From positions 1 to 64,000 of the forward strand of contig JAURZE010000026.1 in assembly GCA_030653545.1 (NCBI GenBank): DNA of 64,000 nt, given 5' to 3'. The notes under the pieces are model-generated. The model had not been told where the DNA came from. It saw only the letters and a list, made by a program, of their open reading frames with translations, and searched no databases. This DNA is from Nitrospira sp. GTDB lineage: Bacteria > Nitrospirota > Nitrospiria > Nitrospirales > Nitrospiraceae. The translations under genes and the position numbers were made by a program. Each line of letters begins with the position of its first letter. The stretch's first letter is position 1. This document shows, piece by piece, positions 16,479 to 25,520 of the stretch.

Positions 16479-17735
16479 TCAAGGGTACAGACCCCGTTGC
16501 AAATGCGCCTGGGCGACCTTATCGATTCCGTTCATCAGTGCGGCCATCCGCATGGAGACTCGCTTTTCGGTGGCGAAGAGCGTGGTCTGGTGAAATGCCG
16601 AGGTGATAATGTCCTGGAGGCGTTTTCGGATGTCCGTCTCATTCCAGAAGAACCGTTGCAGATCCTGGACCCACTCGAAATAGGACACAATGACGCCGCC
16701 GGAATTGGCTAGGATGTCAGGGATAATAAACACACCCTTGTCCTCGAGGATCCGATCGGCCTCAAGGGTGGTCGGGCCATTGGCGCCTTCCGCGAGGATC
16801 CGGCACCGAAGGGCGGCGGCATTGTGCTCGGTGATTTGTTCCGACAGCGCGGCAGGCACCAACACGGTGCATGGAAGCTGGAGCAGCTCCGCGTTCGTGA
16901 TCCAATCGCCCATCTGGGTGTCCTTAAGTGTCTGGCCCTTGGTCTTGTAGCGGTCCAGGAGTTCCCGGATATTGAGTCCCTTCTCGTTATAGAGACCGCC
17001 GGTGACATCGCTCACTGCAATGACACGAGCCCCTTCTTGCTCCATGATGAGGGCGGTGTGCATTCCGACATTCCCAAATCCTTGAACCGCCACGGTAGCG
17101 CGGTCGATGGAGAGATTGAGATGCCGAAGTGCTTCCAACGTGACGTACACGACCCCTCGTCCCGTCGCTTCCTCCCGACCTAAGCTGCCGCCGATCGAGA
17201 GAGGCTTTCCTGTCACCACACCAGGGACGGCATAGCCGACTTGCTGGCTATAGGTGTCCATTATCCAGGCCATAACCTGCGCATCCGTTCCGACGTCGGG
17301 TGCCGGCACATCCTTATCGGGGCCGATCAGCGGGAAGATCTCTGCGGCGTAGCGCCTGGTCAGCCGCTGAAGTTCTCCGTGCGATAACTGTTTAGGCGCG
17401 ACGGCCACGCCACCCTTGGCCCCGCCGTAGGGCAATCCCGCCAAGGCGCATTTCCATGTCATCCACATGGCGAGTGCGGCCACTTCTCCGAGGTTGACCT
17501 CGGGATGGTAGCGGACACCGCCCTTAGAAGGGCCACGCGAGGAGTCATGCTGGACGCGGTATCCAGTAAATACCTCGACGCGGTTGTCGTCCATTCGGAC
17601 AGGAATGCTGACGACGAGCGAGCGCTGGGGTTGTTTGAGCCGCTCTCGCAGGTTGTGATCCAGGTGCATCGCTTCCGCTGCCTGGTCGAACTGGGAGACG
17701 GCTAATCGAAACGTCGGGGTGTCGTACTCTTTCAT
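16479..17735 (-). CDS. gdhA: Glutamate dehydrogenase (Glu/Leu/Phe/Val dehydrogenase family)
   Basis: Reversibly converts glutamate to 2-oxoglutarate plus ammonia. The 418 residues carry the substrate-side lysine motif LPYGGAKGGV (Lys107), the upstream KGGVRYHPEV segment and a nucleotide-binding GFGNVG near 216. Length matches the hexameric ~420-residue class rather than the large 1600-residue type. It follows lipB by 36 bases on the minus strand. Cofactor preference cannot be read safely. Confidence 0.94.
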   Translation of the reverse strand: MKEYDTPTFRLAVSQFDQAAEAMHLDHNLRERLKQPQRSLVVSIPVRMDDNRVEVFTGYRVQHDSSRGPSKGGVRYHPEVNLGEVAALAMWMTWKCALAGLPYGGAKGGVAVAPKQLSHGELQRLTRRYAAEIFPLIGPDKDVPAPDVGTDAQVMAWIMDTYSQQVGYAVPGVVTGKPLSIGGSLGREEATGRGVVYVTLEALRHLNLSIDRATVAVQGFGNVGMHTALIMEQEGARVIAVSDVTGGLYNEKGLNIRELLDRYKTKGQTLKDTQMGDWITNAELLQLPCTVLVPAALSEQITEHNAAALRCRILAEGANGPTTLEADRILEDKGVFIIPDILANSGGVIVSYFEWVQDLQRFFWNETDIRKRLQDIITSAFHQTTLFATEKRVSMRMAALMNGIDKVAQAHLQRGLYP

Positions 17736-17771
17736 GTCGCCCTCACGCTGCTGCCGGAAAGAATGTCGAGT

Positions 17772-18533
17772 TCATGGTCTCGCCAAATTATTGAATGCGG
17801 TGGGAGCCGGTGTCTCGGTCCATTTGAGAGCCAATGTCTGTTTCAGTTGCTCGAGAAGCGAGTGTGTCACAGTCAATAAGGAAACCGGTTGCCCAACGAC
17901 TTCAGCCATTGACGTCGCGTGGCAGCCTTGCAGGCCGCAGGGAGTGATCCCTCGAAATGGTGAGAGATCCATGTCCACATTGAGTGCCACTCCATGCATG
18001 GTCACGCCTCGATCCACACGAATCCCGATCGAGGCGATTTTGGCCTCGTGGGGATTTGTCACCCAGACGCCCGGAGTCTTTGGTTTCCGATGGCCGGTAA
18101 TTCCGTTCTCCAGCAGGCATTGGATCACAGCCGCTTCCAGTTGCTCTACATATGAACGTACGCCTGTGGCATGGTCTGTCAGGCGAAGGATCGGGTATAC
18201 CACCAGTTGTCCTGGCCCGTGATAAGTGACAGACCCGCCCCGGTTGACGTGCTGAATCTCGATACCATCCATGTGTGCCGCCGTGGGGTCACCGCCCCAG
18301 TCCGCAATCCGCGTTCTTCGGCCGACGGTATAGACCGGGTGGTGCTCGAGGATGAGGAGGGTATCGAGTCTTGAGCCCATGACGCGCTCGTGATGCAGGC
18401 GCATCTGAAGGTCCCATGCCTCAGCGTAGCGAACGGGCGAAGAGAACCAGAGCAGATCCGTCGGAGTGTGGAAACCGAGCACGTTGGACGGGTCAGCGAC
18501 GCTAGGCATGCGTAGAGCCATCGGTGTTGTCAT
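17772..18533 (-). CDS. lipB: Octanoyltransferase (lipoyl-ACP protein N-octanoyltransferase)
   Basis: Moves octanoyl from acyl carrier protein to lipoyl domains, the first step of lipoate assembly. Seen: RGGSVTYHGPGQLVVYP (about 98-114), the catalytic Lys165 in EAKIASIGIR and the catalytic Cys199 in ITPCGLQGC. At 253 residues it is slightly longer than usual because of an N-terminal extension; internal ATGs exist but the start at 18533 overlaps the upstream protease gene by 4 bases, which supports it. lipA is not in the window. Confidence 0.94.
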   Translation of the reverse strand: MTTPMALRMPSVADPSNVLGFHTPTDLLWFSSPVRYAEAWDLQMRLHHERVMGSRLDTLLILEHHPVYTVGRRTRIADWGGDPTAAHMDGIEIQHVNRGGSVTYHGPGQLVVYPILRLTDHATGVRSYVEQLEAAVIQCLLENGITGHRKPKTPGVWVTNPHEAKIASIGIRVDRGVTMHGVALNVDMDLSPFRGITPCGLQGCHATSMAEVVGQPVSLLTVTHSLLEQLKQTLALKWTETPAPTAFNNLARP

Positions 18534-19576
18534 GGCACGAATTTCTGTACCGGCGGTCGTGGCATGGTCAACGTGGTCTGGCCGGTACGCCCTTGGATTG
18601 TCATGTGGAGGGACGCCGATTCGCCTTCCTGCATCGCGCTGTGCCAGAAGTCGCCCATGTTGTAGAGCTGGCGTTGATCCAACGCTGTGATGACATCTCC
18701 GGTTTGCAAGCCTGCCGCGCCGGCAACCTTGGCCGGATCCACATTCAGAGCGAGAATCCCGCGCTCCGCCTCCAACCCGAAGCTGGCGGCGACACTCGGA
18801 GTGACCGTCACCGGCGTAAACCCGAAGTCCGGACGAGAGATGGTTCCGCGAAGCATCATCGAATGGATGTGAGGATAGACGGCTTCAATGGCAATGGCGT
18901 AACTGATCGCCTGGGCCGATGGCGCTATCGCGACATTGATGCCCACTACCTGGCCGGATAAATCCACGAGCGGGCCCCCGCTATTGCCGGGATTGATCGC
19001 CGCATCAGTCTGGATCAGATCGTACAACGTCTCACCGTTCGGAGTGAGCACCGAACGGTCCAAGGCGCTGACGACTCCTACGGTGACGGTCGATCCTCCC
19101 TTGAGGGCCAAAGGGTTCCCGATCGCGACCACGGTTTCTCCAATTTCCAAAGATGCCGAAGCGTTCAGCGTAGCCGGGACCAGATCTGTCGCATTGATTT
19201 TGACTAATGCGAGATCCAACAAGAAGTCTCGCGCGGCCACGCGCCCCGGTGTCAACCGTCCGGTCGGTAATCCCACGACGAGACTTGTGACCCCTTCCAC
19301 CAGATGATTGTTCGTCAGGATGTAGCCGGTTGAATCGAGCACAATGCCTGAGCCGGAACCTGACTGTGTTCCATGGAGGGATGGAGCCGAGGGCATACCA
19401 CGTGTCAAAATCGTCACGACGGAGGGGCGGACCTTGGCTACGACGGACGGCACCGATAAGGGTTTGTCGTCAGCGATCGCGTGATTGTTCCACGCGAAGG
19501 TCCCAAGGAACGCGATCACGAGGATCATCACCGCCTGTGGCAACAGAGACCTGATAGTTGGTTGGGGCTGCTTCAT
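18530..19576 (-). CDS. HtrA/DegP-like periplasmic serine protease with PDZ domain
   Basis: A trypsin-like quality-control protease. An N-terminal hydrophobic segment (about 11-29) acts as signal peptide or anchor. The triad is complete: His91 in LTNNHLVEG, Asp121 in FLLDLALVKI and Ser199 in NPGNSGGPL. One PDZ domain occupies about 245-335 (LNVDPAKVAGAAGLQTGDVI). 348 residues fits the DegS-like single-PDZ layout. AAGGA lies 7 bases before the ATG. It overlaps lipB by 4 bases; grouping with lipB and gdhA looks positional rather than functional. Confidence 0.92.
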   Translation of the reverse strand: MKQPQPTIRSLLPQAVMILVIAFLGTFAWNNHAIADDKPLSVPSVVAKVRPSVVTILTRGMPSAPSLHGTQSGSGSGIVLDSTGYILTNNHLVEGVTSLVVGLPTGRLTPGRVAARDFLLDLALVKINATDLVPATLNASASLEIGETVVAIGNPLALKGGSTVTVGVVSALDRSVLTPNGETLYDLIQTDAAINPGNSGGPLVDLSGQVVGINVAIAPSAQAISYAIAIEAVYPHIHSMMLRGTISRPDFGFTPVTVTPSVAASFGLEAERGILALNVDPAKVAGAAGLQTGDVITALDQRQLYNMGDFWHSAMQEGESASLHMTIQGRTGQTTLTMPRPPVQKFVP

Positions 19577-19647
19577 CGGTGTCCTTCAAACAAGCCGGAG
19601 ACGAGGATCCAACGTGGGTCGTATTCTCTCATACCTGAGTTGGAGGG

Positions 19648-19691
19648 GGAAAGAAGGAACAGGCGCACGAGTTCTCTATCTCGTGCGCCTG
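19648..19691 (-). terminator. Strong intrinsic terminator of the sigma-factor gene
   Basis: On the minus strand CAGGCGCACGAG (19691-19680) pairs perfectly with CTCGTGCGCCTG (19671-19660), a 12-bp stem with an 8-base loop, followed by TTCCTTCTTTCC. It begins 18 bases after the sigma-gene stop and isolates that gene from the protease gene downstream. Confidence 0.8.
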
Positions 19692-19709
19692 GTAATTGGG
19701 AGGATAGGG

Positions 19710-21011
19710 CTACTTGATTGCCGCAAACAGCTCTTTGATTTCCGGAGTCTTGAGCTTCTTCAGGGCTTTGGCCTCGATTTGCCGGATTCGTTCACGCGTC
19801 ACCGACAGGTTCTGGCCGACTTGCTCAAGGGTGCAGGGCTCATCGTGCCCGATTCCGAACCTGAGCCGGATCACGGTCTGTTCTCTCGGCGTCAAAGTGC
19901 CCAGGATTCGATCCAGTTGCTGCGTCATCTCGGTACGATGCACATGGGCATCAGGCGGTGGTACTTGGTGATCAGGAATCATCTCCCCGAACTCCGTATC
20001 ACCGTCCCCGACTGGGCGTTCGAGTGCGACTGGTTCCTGAAACGCCTGCACGGTTTCATGCAACCGCTCCGGTCTCATCCGCAGCACGTTGGCAATTTCT
20101 TCTAGCTTAGCCGGACGACCGAACTGTTGCCCGAGTCGGCGCGTAACCCGGAGAATCCTACTGGAAGCCTCGGTCTGGTGGACCGGGATACGGATTGTCC
20201 GTGATTGATCAGCCAGGGCTCGCGTGATGCCTTGACGGATCCACCAGGTTGCATAGGTACTGAACTTAAAGCCTTTCCGGTGCTGATACCGTTCGGCCGC
20301 CTTCATCAAGCCGATATTCCCTTCCTGCACCAGATCGAGCAGGGTTAGCCCGCGATGGGTGTAATGTTTCGCGACATCTACCACCAGGCGGAGATTGCAA
20401 CGTACCATCTCGTCTTTTCCTCGCTCCAAAACGAGCCGGGCGGCCCGAATTTCATCGAGCAAGGCCTTGAGTTGTTTCGTGATCGTGGCCGCCGGTTTCA
20501 TCTCCCGGATCGCAGGTTTCAGAATATTCAGTATGGCCTGCTCGACTTTATCGAGCGCGGTGGCGGAAAACCCGCTGAGCCCGCGTGCGAGTTGAAGGGA
20601 CTTTGTCGATTCCAGCAGAATGGGAGTGCGCTTCGCGCGCGCCATGACTTTCAGCGTCTCTCGCAAAGCTACCCGGATACGGCGCGAACCTTCGTCCAGC
20701 CGCTTGGCCAAGGTAATTTCTTCCTCTCGTGTCAGGAGCGCCCGCTCCCCGAATGAGCGAAAGTAGAGTGACTCCAGGAGAAAGGGGCTCGCGCCGGAAC
20801 TTGTTTTGAGCGTGGCGGCGTCCAAGTCTTTCCCGTCCTTCTCAGTCGGCTCAGCCTCCACTTCCGCCTCCCGTCCGATCGCTTCCATGGCATCGCTGGC
20901 GTCGGAATCGTCGGTGTCGACATCGGCTGTCGCGGTCTGGTCGTCTATGCTTTCTGTTGTCCGCAGGTCTTCATGTTCCATCGCGTCACCTCTTGTCTCC
21001 TGGTTTCGCAT
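19710..21011 (-). CDS. RNA polymerase sigma-70 family factor (RpoD/RpoS-like)
   Basis: Directs promoter recognition. After a very acidic N-terminal tail (about 1-70) come region 1.2 (FGERALLTREEEITLAKRL), region 2 (NLRLVVDVAKHY, DLVQEGNIGLMKAAERY and FSTYATWWIRQGITRAL), region 3 and region 4 with the helix-turn-helix TLEQVGQNLSVTRERIRQIE. ATG 21011 is preferred because AGGAG lies 8 bases upstream; ATGs at 21044 and 20981 are alternatives. It lacks the long non-conserved insert of proteobacterial RpoD, so it may be an alternative group-2 factor; main versus alternative role cannot be settled here. Confidence 0.9.
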   Translation of the reverse strand: MRNQETRGDAMEHEDLRTTESIDDQTATADVDTDDSDASDAMEAIGREAEVEAEPTEKDGKDLDAATLKTSSGASPFLLESLYFRSFGERALLTREEEITLAKRLDEGSRRIRVALRETLKVMARAKRTPILLESTKSLQLARGLSGFSATALDKVEQAILNILKPAIREMKPAATITKQLKALLDEIRAARLVLERGKDEMVRCNLRLVVDVAKHYTHRGLTLLDLVQEGNIGLMKAAERYQHRKGFKFSTYATWWIRQGITRALADQSRTIRIPVHQTEASSRILRVTRRLGQQFGRPAKLEEIANVLRMRPERLHETVQAFQEPVALERPVGDGDTEFGEMIPDHQVPPPDAHVHRTEMTQQLDRILGTLTPREQTVIRLRFGIGHDEPCTLEQVGQNLSVTRERIRQIEAKALKKLKTPEIKELFAAIK

Positions 21012-21044
21012 CTGTTCACTCCTGTTAGAGTTATCTTGAATCAA

Positions 21045-21429
21045 TAAGATTCACCGATATTTCTGCCACTCTATAGTCCTTCTACGAAGCAAGAGTGATG
21101 CTGGATTGAACATGAGAAGCCCGACGCGCAATCCCGAAGATATTGCAGCAAGATTAGGGGGGGTTAATGAGAGAAACTGAACCGAAGTGTGATGCGAATG
21201 CGGCAACTATGTAGGAATTGCACTGCGTCCCAACCGATCTGCCTCACCCGTTCTCTCTCCGACCATCTTCGCTGGTCGATGCGGGTCGTCGCGCTCACTG
21301 AAAACCGCGAATCGTTTTGGGATTGACGCTGAGAGAGGTGCGCACTTCATGGAATAGAGGGGAGAATGATTACGGCGCTCCCTATCATCGGTTGCAAAGG
21401 GGAGAACGAACCCCCTAGAATGCCGCCCC
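21045..21429. promoter_or_regulatory. Divergent intergenic region with a palindrome near the sigma gene
   Basis: 385 bases between the divergent sigma-factor and trmI genes, without a supported gene. A palindrome TGAATC-AATAA-GATTCA lies at 21037-21053, directly upstream of the sigma-gene ribosome site (21018-21022), and could be an operator or leader structure. TATAGA on the minus strand near 21070 is a possible -10 element but lacks a good -35. Confidence 0.35.
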
Positions 21430-22308
21430 ATGTCACAACTTCTATCAGGCGAACGCATCCATCTCGTCGACAAGAAAGGGCGGCAGTACGCGCTGACGCT
21501 CAAGGCCGGGGAGACGTATCAATTCAGCGGGCAAAAGATTCCTCACGACGAGATGATCGGCCGTCCCGATGGGACGGTGGTGACTTTGTCGGGGGGCAAG
21601 AAGATGCTGGCGTTACGTCCGACCTTCGGTGACTATGTCTTGAAAATGCCGCGTGGCGCCCAGGTGCTGTATCCCAAGGATCTGGCACTCATTCCAATGT
21701 GGGCGGATGTGTATCCTGGCGCGCGGGTCTTCGAAGCCGGGACCGGTTCCGGTGCGTTGACCATGGCGCTGTTGCGTCTCGTAGGGCCGCAAGGCCTTGT
21801 TGTCACGTATGACTTGAGGGAAGACTTTGCGAAAACAGCGTTGACTAATATCAATCGTTATCTAGGGCCGACGCCGAATCTTGTGTCTTTGAGAAAGAGC
21901 GCTTACGAGGGGATTGATTTACTGGACGATGGGGTCCCGTTTGATCGCGTTGTACTCGATTTGCCGGAGCCCTGGCAGGTGGTCCCGCACGCGGCCAAAG
22001 CCTTGCGGTCAGGCGGCATCTATTTGAGTTTTGTACCGACGGTTCCGCAAGTCGTTCAAACCGTTGAAGCGCTTGAGCGGGCAAAGGTGTTTGGCATGGT
22101 GGAGACCTTCGAATCCCTCATCCGTACCTGGTCGGTGTTGGGGCGAAGCGTTCGTCCCGATCATCGGATGGTGGCCCATTCGGGTTTTATCACGGTGGCG
22201 AGGAAGGTCGAGCCGGGTCTGCTGGGAATCGGTCGCGAGCCGGAACTTGCGGAGGCGTTTCTCTCAGAATCCCTCGGGGCCAGCGAGACAGAAGGGGCAG
22301 CGTCATGA
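21430..22308 (+). CDS. trmI: tRNA (adenine-58-N1)-methyltransferase
   Basis: Makes m1A58 in the T-loop of tRNAs. The 292 residues show the N-terminal beta-domain, then the Rossmann methyltransferase core with motif I FEAGTGSGALTMAL (about 96-109) and the LDLPEPWQVV motif that is typical of TrmI catalytic sites. A long tail after about 265 is not conserved-looking. It overlaps the SDR gene by 4 bases and heads a four-gene run ending in aroK. Confidence 0.93.
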   Translation: MSQLLSGERIHLVDKKGRQYALTLKAGETYQFSGQKIPHDEMIGRPDGTVVTLSGGKKMLALRPTFGDYVLKMPRGAQVLYPKDLALIPMWADVYPGARVFEAGTGSGALTMALLRLVGPQGLVVTYDLREDFAKTALTNINRYLGPTPNLVSLRKSAYEGIDLLDDGVPFDRVVLDLPEPWQVVPHAAKALRSGGIYLSFVPTVPQVVQTVEALERAKVFGMVETFESLIRTWSVLGRSVRPDHRMVAHSGFITVARKVEPGLLGIGREPELAEAFLSESLGASETEGAAS

Positions 22309-23060
22309 AACGGTTGGAGGGAAAAGTTGCGTTAATCACGGGCGGGAATGCCGGCATTGGGGAGTCCGTCGCCAAGCGGTTCGCCGAGGAGGGTGCGGCT
22401 GTTGTGATCACGGGCCGACGCCAGGCCGAACTCGATCGGGTAGTCCGTGAGATCTCAGCGCACGGTGGCAAGGTGCTCGCTGTCGTCGGGTCGGTCACGG
22501 ATGACGGTCATGTGCGGGCGGTGGTTCAGCAGGCATTAGCGTCGTTTCGAAAAATTGATGTGTTGGTGAACAACGCCGGTGTCGGAGATTTTGGAAAACG
22601 CCTTCATGAGATGGATGATGCGGCCTGGGCGAATGTGTTGGATGTGAATTTGACCGGCGTGTTCCGGATGACCCGGGCGGTGATTCCGGAAATGCTTAAG
22701 CAGGCCGGCGGAGCCATCGTCAATATTTCATCGGTTGCCAGCCTGGTCGGCATCCCACTCTTGTCCGCCTATGCGGCTTCCAAAGGAGCGCTCGACGCGC
22801 TGACTCGATCGATCGCGATTGATTACGCAACGGATGGGATTCGGTGCAATGTGGTGAACCCGGGCTTGATTGATACGCCAATGGCCGCTCCGTTGATGGC
22901 CAATCCCGATCAGCTTGGATCGATCTTGTCGCACTATCCGATCCGCCGCCCCGGCAAACCAGAAGAAGTGGCGAACATGGTCCTGTATCTTGCGTCGGAC
23001 GAATCGGCCTGGGTCACCGGCGGGACGTTTCGCATTGATGGCGGAATGACCGTGTGGTGA
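22305..23060 (+). CDS. Short-chain dehydrogenase/reductase (FabG-like)
   Basis: An NAD(P)-dependent oxidoreductase of the classical SDR fold. Seen: cofactor motif TGGNAGIG (12-19), NNAG (89-92), a Ser near 142-143, and the YAASK catalytic pair Tyr156/Lys160. 251 residues is standard. Its substrate cannot be told; 3-oxoacyl-ACP or sugar/aldehyde reduction are both possible. ATG 22305 overlaps the trmI stop, suggesting translational coupling, and aroE follows after 35 bases. Confidence 0.88.
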   Translation: MKRLEGKVALITGGNAGIGESVAKRFAEEGAAVVITGRRQAELDRVVREISAHGGKVLAVVGSVTDDGHVRAVVQQALASFRKIDVLVNNAGVGDFGKRLHEMDDAAWANVLDVNLTGVFRMTRAVIPEMLKQAGGAIVNISSVASLVGIPLLSAYAASKGALDALTRSIAIDYATDGIRCNVVNPGLIDTPMAAPLMANPDQLGSILSHYPIRRPGKPEEVANMVLYLASDESAWVTGGTFRIDGGMTVW

Positions 23061-23095
23061 ACAGTCCCGTTGGCCTCAGAGTACAGGTGAGCTGA

Positions 23096-23953
23096 ATGAT
23101 GGAGATTGATGCACACACAGGGTTCTGCGGGGTTATCGGGAATCCCGTCGAACATTCGCTTTCTCCCGCCATCCACAACGCGGCGTTTCAACAGCTCCGG
23201 CTGAATCTGGTGTACCTCGCGTTTCGAGTCGAGGCGATCGGTGAAGCGATCAGGGGGCTCCGTGCGTTGGGTGGATTTCGGGGCGCCAGCGTCACGATCC
23301 CTCATAAAGTTTCGTCGATTCCGTTTCTCGACGAGGTTGACCCCACCGCCGGGCACATCGGCGCCATCAATACGATCGTGGTAAAGCAGGGCGCGCTGAT
23401 TGGGTACAACACCGATGCCATCGGTGCATTGCGTGCGCTTCGTGGAGGGGCGGGGCCTCTCGCCGGAAAACGCGTCGTGATGGTGGGATCGGGAGGAGCA
23501 GCCAGGGCGATTGCCTTTGCGCTTGCCGGTGAGTCGGGACTTGCGGGACTAACGTTGCTCGGCGTGGACGCGAATGAGCGGTCGCGATTGGCGGCGGATA
23601 TTCGATCGAAGACGTCGCTTTCAGTGGAGGAGGCTCATCTCGACGAAGCCGTGCTGGCGAAGACTCTTCCCGCTTCGCACATCCTGGTCCATTGTACTCC
23701 GATCGGCATGTCCCCAAAAACTGAAGGGACTTGCGTGCCGGCACCGCTCTTACACGCCGGCTTGGCCGTCATGGATATTGTCTACAATCCGCGCGAGACG
23801 CAATTGCTCAAGGATGCCCGGCAGGCAGGATGCGTCACGATTCCCGGGTTGGAAATGTTTCTGCATCAAGCTGCCGCGCAATTTGAGCTGTGGACGGATC
23901 AGCCCGCTCCGGCGGATACCATGCGAGCCGTGCTGGAGTCTCGCTTTCGATGA
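23096..23953 (+). CDS. aroE: Shikimate dehydrogenase (NADP+)
   Basis: Reduces 3-dehydroshikimate to shikimate. Markers are GNPVEHSLSPAIHN (shikimate-binding SLSP), the catalytic lysine in VTIPHKVS, GYNTDAIGA with the second catalytic Asp, and a Rossmann motif GSGGAARA for NADPH. 285 residues is usual. Two ATGs stand side by side at 23096 and 23099. It overlaps aroK by 4 bases (ATGA), so two consecutive shikimate-pathway steps are translationally coupled, away from the main aromatic operon at 0.4-6 kb. Confidence 0.95.
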   Translation: MMEIDAHTGFCGVIGNPVEHSLSPAIHNAAFQQLRLNLVYLAFRVEAIGEAIRGLRALGGFRGASVTIPHKVSSIPFLDEVDPTAGHIGAINTIVVKQGALIGYNTDAIGALRALRGGAGPLAGKRVVMVGSGGAARAIAFALAGESGLAGLTLLGVDANERSRLAADIRSKTSLSVEEAHLDEAVLAKTLPASHILVHCTPIGMSPKTEGTCVPAPLLHAGLAVMDIVYNPRETQLLKDARQAGCVTIPGLEMFLHQAAAQFELWTDQPAPADTMRAVLESRFR

Positions 23954-24456
23954 ACATCGTACTGATCGGATATCGCGGGACGGGGAAAAGTACGGTTGGG
24001 AAAGTACTGGCTGCGAGGCTCGTGTTGCCGCTGGTCTCGACGGATGCGGAAATTGTTCGTCGGGCGGGGCGATCAGTTCCGGAGATAGTTGCGCAGCATG
24101 GGTGGGAGCATTTTCGTGATCTTGAGTCGACGGTTTGTCGGGACTTTTCCGTACAAGATGGACTGATTATCGACACAGGCGGAGGGGCGATTCTTCGTCA
24201 GGAGAACGTGGCTTGTTTGAAGAAGAACGGCACGCTGTTTTGGCTGACTGCTTCGATCGCAACGATCGCGTCGCGCATCGGGCGTGATACTCAGCGCCCA
24301 TCACTGACGGGCACCAAATCATTCGTCGAGGAGATTGAGGAAGTCCTGGCGGTGCGAACGCCCAAGTATCGCGAGGCCGCCGACCATATTGTGCCTACCG
24401 ATGGATGCACCATCAATCAAATCGTCGAGACGATTCTTTCTTCCATCCAGCGGTAG
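23950..24456 (+). CDS. aroK: Shikimate kinase
   Basis: Phosphorylates shikimate at O3. The protein starts MNIVLIGYRGTGKSTVGK with its P-loop at 7-15, followed by a TDAEIVRRAG segment where Asp contacts shikimate, the FRDLES segment and DTGGGAIL (shikimate-binding Gly-rich loop). 168 residues is typical. ATG 23950 is chosen because it overlaps the aroE stop and gives the standard family start. It is the last gene of the run before tRNA-Arg. Confidence 0.95.
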   Translation: MNIVLIGYRGTGKSTVGKVLAARLVLPLVSTDAEIVRRAGRSVPEIVAQHGWEHFRDLESTVCRDFSVQDGLIIDTGGGAILRQENVACLKKNGTLFWLTASIATIASRIGRDTQRPSLTGTKSFVEEIEEVLAVRTPKYREAADHIVPTDGCTINQIVETILSSIQR

Positions 24457-24511
24457 ATCGAGTATGCCGCTAAGTTTCGTGCTGGTGTATGGGGTGGGGG
24501 TCCAGCCATCC

Positions 24512-24540
24512 TTGACATTTCTGCCACAGAAGTGATTGAA
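24512..24540 (+). promoter_or_regulatory. Possible tRNA-Arg promoter
   Basis: Perfect TTGACA at 24512-24517 with ATTGAA at 24535-24540 after 17 bases. The -10 match is poor, but the position just before the mature tRNA is right. Confidence 0.35.
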
Positions 24541-24550
24541 GTGTCGTTGT

Positions 24551-24627
<77 letters not shown>

Positions 24628-24791
24628 CTCGCATCGAGGGACTGACTGCTAAGTGATTGACAAGTAAGAAGTGTATTCTGCCAGGCGTTTTTAATTCCCT
24701 ATTAGCTCACACGCCCTATCTCCCGCCAACGGGGAATAGTATTCAGATAGCCCTTGCCCTAAAATAAAAATAGTTCTGGCGGGGGTGTTCC

Positions 24792-24959
24792 ATGGGTGGT
24801 TATTGCCGAAAAGAGAGACATGGAAGAAAGCGGTCTGGTAAGCTTCTAACATCAGCTCGGTGGCGATGGACGCGTTCCTGCCCTTGCTGTGGTCGGATCC
24901 TCCAGAAAGAAGAGCCCATGGGTGCCTGGTACTGCACATGTGGATGGCAGTGTGGGTAA
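24792..24959 (+). CDS. Zinc-ribbon microprotein (55 aa), basic N-terminus
   Basis: From ATG 24792 to TAA 24957-24959. The first half is strongly basic (CRKERHGRKRSGKLL); the second half is a compact zinc ribbon, CPCCGRILQ followed by WYCTCGWQCG. The two cysteine knuckles about 17 residues apart are hard to obtain by chance. A GGGGGTG lies about 6 bases before the ATG. It sits 164 bases after tRNA-Arg and is followed after 18 bases by another microprotein gene. Function unknown; nucleic-acid binding is a reasonable guess from the basic arm plus ribbon. Confidence 0.6.
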   Translation: MGGYCRKERHGRKRSGKLLTSARWRWTRSCPCCGRILQKEEPMGAWYCTCGWQCG

Positions 24960-24977
24960 ATAGATTGGGAGGGAGCG

Positions 24978-25121
24978 ATGATGATCCCCGGATTGCATGA
25001 AGTAAAGGCAGGTTTTCTTCTTGCCGTGGGGCTTGCGATGCTGGCGTTAATCTGCGCTGTTGCCGGATTGGGGACGGTTATGCGACCGGCCCGGTGGTCG
25101 GACCGTAAGGTTTCACGCTAG
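24978..25121 (+). CDS. Single-span membrane microprotein (47 aa)
   Basis: Two adjacent ATGs at 24978 and 24981 follow a strong GGGAGGGAG ribosome site. The product starts MMIPGLHEVKAGF and has one hydrophobic helix of about 22 residues (FLLAVGLAMLALICAVAGLG) and a basic tail (MRPARWSDRKVSR). This is a textbook short membrane protein with the tail predicted inside. It is 18 bases after the zinc-ribbon microprotein, suggesting a two-gene unit. No family recognised. Confidence 0.55.
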   Translation: MMIPGLHEVKAGFLLAVGLAMLALICAVAGLGTVMRPARWSDRKVSR

Positions 25122-25520
25122 TTAAGGCGTCGTCGTGTAACTCGGTATCTCGTCCGCTCCGTGCTCTCTTATAACGTCGGGGTGCCCTCTCTTCGGTTGG
25201 CTGCAGTTCTCAAGCATCAGCGTTTCCCCCAATAATTTAATGGCTTGCGGCTGCTAAGCGTCAGTCCCTCCAAGGTTTTCCGAGTTAGAGTTTTCTGGCC
25301 CCTGCAATCCCCGATCAACTCTATCGCTAAATACCCAAGAGCGGCCCCCTCTCGGGGAAGACAATTCTGAACCTGGTGCTATAGTTGATCTAACGATTTG
25401 TACTGATCGTCTTCACGCAGGGACGCCGAGGCCTCTTGCAGAATTCTGAGATTCACACGCAATCGAAAAGAGGCTCTGACGATCGCATCACGATAGGAAT
25501 TATTAACTGAGGAGAATTGT
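25122..25520. other. Gene-free gap before pal
   Basis: 399 bases in which no gene, tRNA or convincing terminator is seen. The sequence looks untypical of coding DNA in this window. A GAGGAG ribosome site for pal is at its end (25509-25514). Confidence 0.4.

Noticed and set aside
24691-24939. 82-codon minus-strand frame
   Set aside because: No ribosome site, no motif, and it opposes the better-supported zinc-ribbon microprotein at 24792-24959.
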